The notes under the pieces were generated by a model, which made no database searches, was not told the DNA's origin, and was given only the letters and a program-made list of their open reading frames with translations. DNA of 64,000 nt from Scandinavium sp036409475 (GTDB lineage Bacteria > Pseudomonadota > Gammaproteobacteria > Enterobacterales > Enterobacteriaceae): assembly GCF_036409475.1 (NCBI RefSeq), contig NZ_JAYRCK010000004.1, positions 1-64,000 on the forward strand, written 5' to 3'. Position 1 is the stretch's first letter, and every line of letters begins with the position of its first letter. This document shows positions 60,168 through 64,000 of this stretch, piece after piece. The position numbers and the translations under genes were made by a program.

Positions 60168-60303
60168 ATCTTGCTGACAAAGAAGGAAAAAGCGTGGTTT
60201 TTCCTTCTTTGTGGTAAGCAGCCGAAAATCAATGAATTGATTTTCCTGATTTTTTTAATGGGCAGATAATGACAACGCTGTGCCCTCACCCTTTCACCCT
60301 CAG
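60168..60303 (+). repeat. Terminator-targeting element, copy 6 (variant end, in a promoter region)
   Basis: The left 90 bp match the element (TTGCTGACAAAGAAGG, then GTGGTAAGCAGCCGAAAATCAATGAATTG). The right third is different: GGGCAGATAATGACAACG, then GTGCCCTCACCC. CCACATTCATT is repeated directly on both sides (60157 and 60304). It lies between divergent ydhL and nemR, not in a terminator. Confidence 0.78.
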
Positions 60304-60326
60304 CCACATTCATTTTCCTCTTGCAT

Positions 60327-60342
60327 TAGACCGATCGGTCTA
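60327..60342. promoter_or_regulatory. NemR operator (NemR box)
   Basis: TAGACCGATCGGTCTA is a perfect 16-bp palindrome 15 bp before the nemR start, as in E. coli. Confidence 0.9.
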
Positions 60343-60356
60343 CTAAAGTGAGCCGT

Positions 60357-60956
60357 ATGAGCAGACAGACCGAACATGACACCCGCGAGCATATCCTCGC
60401 CACCGGCGAGACCTTGTGTATGCATCGCGGCTTTACCGGAATGGGGTTAAGCGAACTCCTGAAAACGGCAGAAGTGCCGAAAGGGTCGTTCTATCACTAT
60501 TTCCGCTCTAAAGAAGCTTTTGGTGTGGCGATGCTGGAACGACACTATGCCGACTATCATCGCCGTCTGGTGGAGCATTTTTCGTCCGGCGCAGGTAACT
60601 GCCGCGACAGGCTTCTGGCCTACTATCAGCATACGCTGAACCAGTTTTGCCAGCAGGGCATCATCAGCGGCTGTCTGACAGTAAAGTTATCTGCCGAAGT
60701 GTGTGACCTCTCGGAAGTGATGCGCACAGAAATGAACAAAGGGGCCAGCCAGATTATTGTCCTGCTGACCCATGCGCTTGAAGATGGCCGAAAGGAAGGC
60801 AGTCTGACCTTCCAGGGTGACGCCCATACTCAGGCCGAAGTACTCTACTCCTTATGGCTGGGCGCCAATCTTCAGGCCAAAATGTCCCGCAGTTCAACGC
60901 CGCTGGAAAGCGCGCTCGAACATGCAAAGACTATGATTGCCGCGCCTGGGCGTTAA
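60357..60956 (+). CDS. nemR: TetR-family redox repressor NemR
   Basis: A 199-residue repressor. The N-terminal helix-turn-helix is GLSELLKTAEVPKGSFYHYF. Cys106 (GIISGCLTVK) and Lys175 (NLQAKMSR), which form the reversible bond that senses bleach and electrophiles in E. coli, are both present. It controls itself, nemA and gloA. ATG 60357 is preferred over GTG 60348. Confidence 0.97.
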   Translation: MSRQTEHDTREHILATGETLCMHRGFTGMGLSELLKTAEVPKGSFYHYFRSKEAFGVAMLERHYADYHRRLVEHFSSGAGNCRDRLLAYYQHTLNQFCQQGIISGCLTVKLSAEVCDLSEVMRTEMNKGASQIIVLLTHALEDGRKEGSLTFQGDAHTQAEVLYSLWLGANLQAKMSRSSTPLESALEHAKTMIAAPGR

Positions 60957-60981
60957 CAGGCGTTTTTATTTAATGAATCAC

Positions 60982-60996
60982 TAGACGACCGGTCTA
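60982..60996. promoter_or_regulatory. Second NemR-like palindrome before nemA
   Basis: TAGACGACCGGTCTA keeps both half-sites TAGAC and GGTCTA but is one base shorter at the centre. It lies 15 bp before the nemA start. Confidence 0.6.
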
Positions 60997-61010
60997 TTCA
61001 GGAGTTATCG

Positions 61011-62108
61011 ATGTCTCAACAGAAACTGTTTTCCCCGCTGAAGGTCGGTGCAATTACCGTTCCTAACCGTGTCTTTATGGCCCCGCTGACTCGTTTGCGC
61101 AGCATTGAACCGGGCGATATCCCTACGCCGCTGATGGGTGAATATTATCGCCAGCGCGCAAGCTCTGGTCTGATTATCTCTGAGGCCACGCAAATTTCTG
61201 CTCAGGCGAAAGGCTACGCTGGCGCACCTGGCCTGCACAGCCCGGAACAAATTGCCGCATGGAAAAAAATCACTGCAGGCGTTCACGCTGAAAACGGCCA
61301 CATGGCTATCCAACTGTGGCACACCGGCCGTATCTCTCACACTAGCCTGCAACCGGGTGGACAGGCTCCGGTTGCACCTTCCGCCCTGAGCGCGGGTACA
61401 CGCACTTCCCTGCGCGATGCCAATGGCAACGCCACTCGTGAAGACACTTCCACGCCGCGTGCGCTGGAACTCGAAGAGATCCCAGGCATCGTCAATGATT
61501 TCCGCCAGGCGGTGGCCAATGCCCGCGAAGCCGGTTTTGACCTGGTCGAGCTGCACTCTGCGCACGGTTACCTGCTGCACCAGTTCCTGTCACCTTCTGC
61601 GAACCATCGTACCGATCAGTATGGCGGCAGCGTAGAAAACCGCGCTCGCCTGGTGCTGGAAGTGGTCGATGCGGTGAGCAAAGAGTGGAGCGCGGACCGC
61701 ATCGGTATTCGCGTTTCTCCAATGGGCTCTTTCCAGAACACCGACAACGGTCCGAATGAAGAAGCCGACGCGCTGTACCTGATTGAAGAACTGGGTAAAC
61801 GCGGCATTGCTTACCTGCACATGTCAGAACCTGACTGGGCTGGCGGCCAACCGTATACCGAAGCGTTCCGCCGTAAAGTGCGTGAACGTTTCCACGGCCC
61901 AATCATCGGTGCGGGAGCCTATACCCCAGAGAAAGCCGAAGACCTGATCGCTAAAGGGCTGATCGATGCCGTGGCATTTGGCCGCGCTTACATTGCCAAC
62001 CCTGATTTGGTCGCACGCCTTGAGCGTAAAGCCGAACTGAACCCTCAGCGTCCGGAAAGCTTCTACGGCGGCGGCGCGGAAGGTTACACCGATTACCCTA
62101 CTCTCTGA
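61011..62108 (+). CDS. nemA: N-ethylmaleimide reductase
   Basis: A 365-residue FMN enzyme of the old yellow enzyme family that reduces electrophiles such as N-ethylmaleimide and nitrate esters. Motifs are RVFMAPLTRLRS, QLWHTGRISH (substrate His), ELHSAHGYLLHQFLSP and AFGRAYIANPDLV. It is the second gene of nemRA-gloA. Confidence 0.97.
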   Translation: MSQQKLFSPLKVGAITVPNRVFMAPLTRLRSIEPGDIPTPLMGEYYRQRASSGLIISEATQISAQAKGYAGAPGLHSPEQIAAWKKITAGVHAENGHMAIQLWHTGRISHTSLQPGGQAPVAPSALSAGTRTSLRDANGNATREDTSTPRALELEEIPGIVNDFRQAVANAREAGFDLVELHSAHGYLLHQFLSPSANHRTDQYGGSVENRARLVLEVVDAVSKEWSADRIGIRVSPMGSFQNTDNGPNEEADALYLIEELGKRGIAYLHMSEPDWAGGQPYTEAFRRKVRERFHGPIIGAGAYTPEKAEDLIAKGLIDAVAFGRAYIANPDLVARLERKAELNPQRPESFYGGGAEGYTDYPTL

Positions 62109-62187
62109 TCCTCGCATTGATAGCGGCGGCTATCCGCCGCTATACTCTATGTTCTGGTTTATCAAACAATAGTTTAAGGGGAAGAGA

Positions 62188-62595
62188 ATGCGCCTACTTC
62201 ACACTATGCTGCGTGTTGGCGATCTGCAACGCTCCATCGAGTTTTACACCAACGTGCTGGGCATGAAGCTGCTGCGCACCAGCGAAAACCCGGAATATAA
62301 ATACTCCCTCGCTTTCGTTGGCTACGGCCCGGAAACCGAAGAAGCGGTGATCGAACTGACTTACAACTGGGGCGTCGACAGCTACGACCTCGGTACCGCT
62401 TATGGTCACATCGCGCTGAGCGTCGATAACGCGGCAGAAGCCTGCGAGCGCATCCGCAATAATGGCGGTAACGTGACTCGTGAAGCGGGTCCGGTTAAAG
62501 GCGGCACCACGGTCATCGCCTTTGTCGAAGATCCAGACGGCTATAAAATCGAACTGATAGAAGCGAAAGACGCGGGCAAAGGCCTCGGTCAATAA
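62188..62595 (+). CDS. gloA: Glyoxalase I
   Basis: A 135-residue nickel-dependent lyase that converts the methylglyoxal-glutathione hemithioacetal to S-lactoylglutathione. Metal ligands are His5 (RLLHTMLRV), Glu56 (EAVIELTYN), His74 (YGHIAL) and Glu122 (KIELIEAK). It completes the NemR-controlled electrophile defence set with nemA. Confidence 0.97.
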   Translation: MRLLHTMLRVGDLQRSIEFYTNVLGMKLLRTSENPEYKYSLAFVGYGPETEEAVIELTYNWGVDSYDLGTAYGHIALSVDNAAEACERIRNNGGNVTREAGPVKGGTTVIAFVEDPDGYKIELIEAKDAGKGLGQ

Positions 62596-62600
62596 CATCT

Positions 62601-62619
62601 CAGGGCGCGTAAGCGCCCT
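62601..62619. terminator. gloA terminator hairpin, left copy
   Basis: AGGGCGC-GTAA-GCGCCCT, the left half of the 18-19 bp duplication around element copy 7. Confidence 0.8.
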
Positions 62620-62717
62620 CAGACTGCTGACAAAGAAGGAAAAAGCGTGGTTTTTCCTTGTTTTTTATTCGGTACCCTATGACAGATCTCATTCGTTAGA
62701 GGTTTGTCATCACTCTC
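62620..62717 (+). repeat. Terminator-targeting element, copy 7 (internal deletion)
   Basis: 98 bp in plus orientation. It equals the copy 5/8 sequence with 42 bp missing between two TTTTCCTT direct repeats, which removes half of hairpin 1 and all of hairpin 2. Both element ends and the flanking terminator duplication are intact. Confidence 0.93.
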
Positions 62718-62736
62718 CAGGGCGCGTAAGCGCCCT
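62718..62736 (+). terminator. gloA terminator hairpin, right copy with T-run
   Basis: AGGGCGC-GTAA-GCGCCCT followed by TTTTT. Confidence 0.88.
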
Positions 62737-62815
62737 TTTTACACCTGCCTTTACTGCAACATTCGGCAAAATTTGCCATAATGCGCGCTCATTTTTTCCA
62801 GTCTAAGAGATCCTG

Positions 62816-63466
62816 ATGTCCGACAACGCTCAACGTAACGCACTGTGCGACCGCTTCCGTGGTTTTTATCCTGTAGTCATCGATGTAGAAACCGCAGGCT
62901 TTAATGCCAAAACGGATGCACTGCTCGAAGTGGCGGCTGTGACGTTAAAAATGGATGAGGAAGGCTGGCTGATGCCGGACAGCACGCTGCATTTTCACGT
63001 TGAGCCTTTCGAAGGCGCAAACCTGGTCCCCGAAGCGTTGGCCTTTAACGGCATTAACCCGAACGACCCTGAACGCGGCGCGGTGAGTGAATACGACGCC
63101 CTGCATGCCATCTTCAAAGAAGTGCGTAAAGGCATGAAGGATAGGGAATGCAATCGCGCGATCATGGTGGCGCACAACGCCACGTTCGATCACAGCTTTA
63201 TGATGGCAGCAGCAGAACGTGCCGGGCTGAAGCGCAACCCATTCCACCCTTTCGTGACTTTTGATACTGCAGCGCTGAGCGGGATCGCGCTGGGTCAAAC
63301 CGTCCTGTCAAAAGCGTGCATCGCCGCAGGCATGGAATTTGACGGCGCCAAAGCGCACTCCGCACTGTATGACACCGAACAAACAGCTCAACTCTTCTGT
63401 GAAATCGTCAATCGCTGGAAGCGTCTTGGCGGCTGGCCGCTGCCAATAGCGGAAGAACAGGCGTAA
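62816..63466 (+). CDS. rnt: Ribonuclease T
   Basis: A 216-residue DEDD-family 3'-5' exoribonuclease that trims tRNA CCA ends, 5S and 23S rRNA. Asp23 and Glu25 (VVIDVETAGF), the Asp in AHNATFDHSF, and the His and Asp in AHSALYDTEQTAQ are the metal-binding residues. lhr follows in E. coli; here a split terminator and AT-rich DNA follow. Confidence 0.98.
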   Translation: MSDNAQRNALCDRFRGFYPVVIDVETAGFNAKTDALLEVAAVTLKMDEEGWLMPDSTLHFHVEPFEGANLVPEALAFNGINPNDPERGAVSEYDALHAIFKEVRKGMKDRECNRAIMVAHNATFDHSFMMAAAERAGLKRNPFHPFVTFDTAALSGIALGQTVLSKACIAAGMEFDGAKAHSALYDTEQTAQLFCEIVNRWKRLGGWPLPIAEEQA

Positions 63467-63510
63467 AAAGAGCTGCCCGCTGGTTAATGTAGTTCAGATG
63501 GTTGGTATAA

Positions 63511-63539
63511 AAGGGGGTCATGTTCATCATGACCCCCTT
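63511..63539. terminator. rnt terminator hairpin, left copy
   Basis: AAGGGGGTCATG-TTCAT and CATGACCCCCTT pair in a 12-bp stem (29 bp in all). One half of the longest duplication, around element copy 8. Confidence 0.85.
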
Positions 63540-63679
63540 GAGAGTGATGACAAACCTCTAACGAATGAGATCTGTCATAGGGTACCGAATAAAAAACAAG
63601 GAAAATCAATTTATTGATTTTCGGCTGCTCACCACAAAGAAGGAAAAACCACGCTTTTTCCTTCTTTGTCAGCAGTCTG
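63540..63679 (-). repeat. Terminator-targeting element, copy 8
   Basis: 140 bp in minus orientation, identical to copy 5. It is flanked by a perfect 29-bp duplication of the rnt terminator hairpin. Hairpins: 15-bp stem ACAAAGAAGGAAAAA (with its complement), 10-bp stem GAAAATCAAT, and ATGACA/TGTCAT near one end. Confidence 0.96.
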
Positions 63680-63708
63680 AAGGGGGTCATGTTCATCATG
63701 ACCCCCTT
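63680..63708 (+). terminator. rnt terminator hairpin, right copy with T-run
   Basis: The same 29-bp hairpin followed by TT. Confidence 0.82.
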
Positions 63709-64000
63709 TTACATCAATATTTCGCAAAAGACCGAAAAAAAGAGCCAGCACACGCATTTTTTTAATGATAAAACATACCTTGTAATTATGATTGTTAAAT
63801 GAATATATATTCAACAACAATTCACCTATGAAATAAATACTTTTTTTATCACATGATACTTAACTGTATGATTCCTTACGAAAGGACGATGCATTGAGGC
63901 CGTAAAGAAAATCGGTTTAAGCTAACATAACTCATACAAATACTTCAACGCTTGCTGATATCTCCCTTCAAAGTATTTTCAGCACGAATATGAAACCACC
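63709..64000. other. AT-rich region at the right edge
   Basis: No gene or repeat is visible. The AT content is clearly above that of the preceding genes, which suggests the promoter region of an accessory gene beyond the edge. An ATG at 63990 lacks a ribosome site. Confidence 0.4.

Noticed and set aside
9827..63679. The repeated elements as ERIC or REP sequences
   Set aside because: The ends and hairpin sequences do not match ERIC or REP consensus; REP elements occur separately at 8881, 26032 and 49317.
18788..63708. A CRISPR-like or tandem-repeat explanation for the paired terminator hairpins
   Set aside because: Each pair has its own sequence, flanks one element and is tied to a single gene, which fits insertion with target duplication and not an array.
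63709..64000. Start of lhr after rnt
   Set aside because: No lhr coding sequence is visible; the region is AT-rich and non-coding to the edge.

Overview
The window is chromosomal DNA from a member of the Enterobacteriaceae. Gene order follows the Escherichia coli replication-terminus region closely: ogt-fnr-uspE, then pntAB-ydgH-ydgI-folM-rstAB-tus-fumC-fumA-manA-ydgA, malI-malXY-add-ydgJ-blr-cnu-ydgK-rsxABCDGE-nth-dtpA-gstA-tyrS-pdxH-mliC-anmK-slyB-slyA-ydhIJK-ydhF-ydhL-nemRA-gloA-rnt. A Ter site abuts tus, which confirms the terminus location. Protein similarity and base composition suggest a relative of Enterobacter, Lelliottia, Leclercia or Buttiauxella; the genus cannot be fixed from sequence reading alone.

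Layout. 1-3.4 kb: the 5' part of a large autotransporter adhesin and a divergent LuxR-type regulator, both on the minus strand. 3.9-5.3 kb: a deletion scar joining an intact pcaD and a pcaB tail to the head of a broken smrA. 5.6 kb: the small RNA McaS. 6.3-8.8 kb: ogt, fnr, uspE. 8.9-14.3 kb: a broken MFS transporter, a chemoreceptor, frmRA and leuE. 14.4-31 kb: transhydrogenase, the RstBA two-component system, tus, both fumarase classes, manA. 31-36 kb: the MalI regulon and adenosine deaminase. 37.8-39.2 kb: an extra GH1 beta-glucosidase between blr and cnu, with LacI-type operators. 40-46.5 kb: the Rsx/Rnf electron-transport operon ending in nth. 47-63.5 kb: dtpA to rnt.

The most striking feature is a family of about 140-bp non-coding elements, present eight times in 64 kb. 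They have imperfect 13-bp terminal inverted repeats and three internal hairpins. Five copies lie exactly between two copies of a complete intrinsic terminator hairpin. The duplicated segment measures 18-19, 20, 21, 21 and 29 bp and follows the length of the hairpin. Two copies (54.8 and 63.5 kb) are identical over 140 bp, so movement is recent. The behaviour resembles the YPAL repeats of Yersinia, but the sequence and the hairpin-sized duplications deserve their own description.

A second theme is gene decay. smrA, pcaB, an MFS transporter, ydgC and a GGDEF protein are all remnants. pdxY and sodC are absent from their usual places. Several losses look like deletions between short repeats, and one deletion ends inside a copy of the mobile element.
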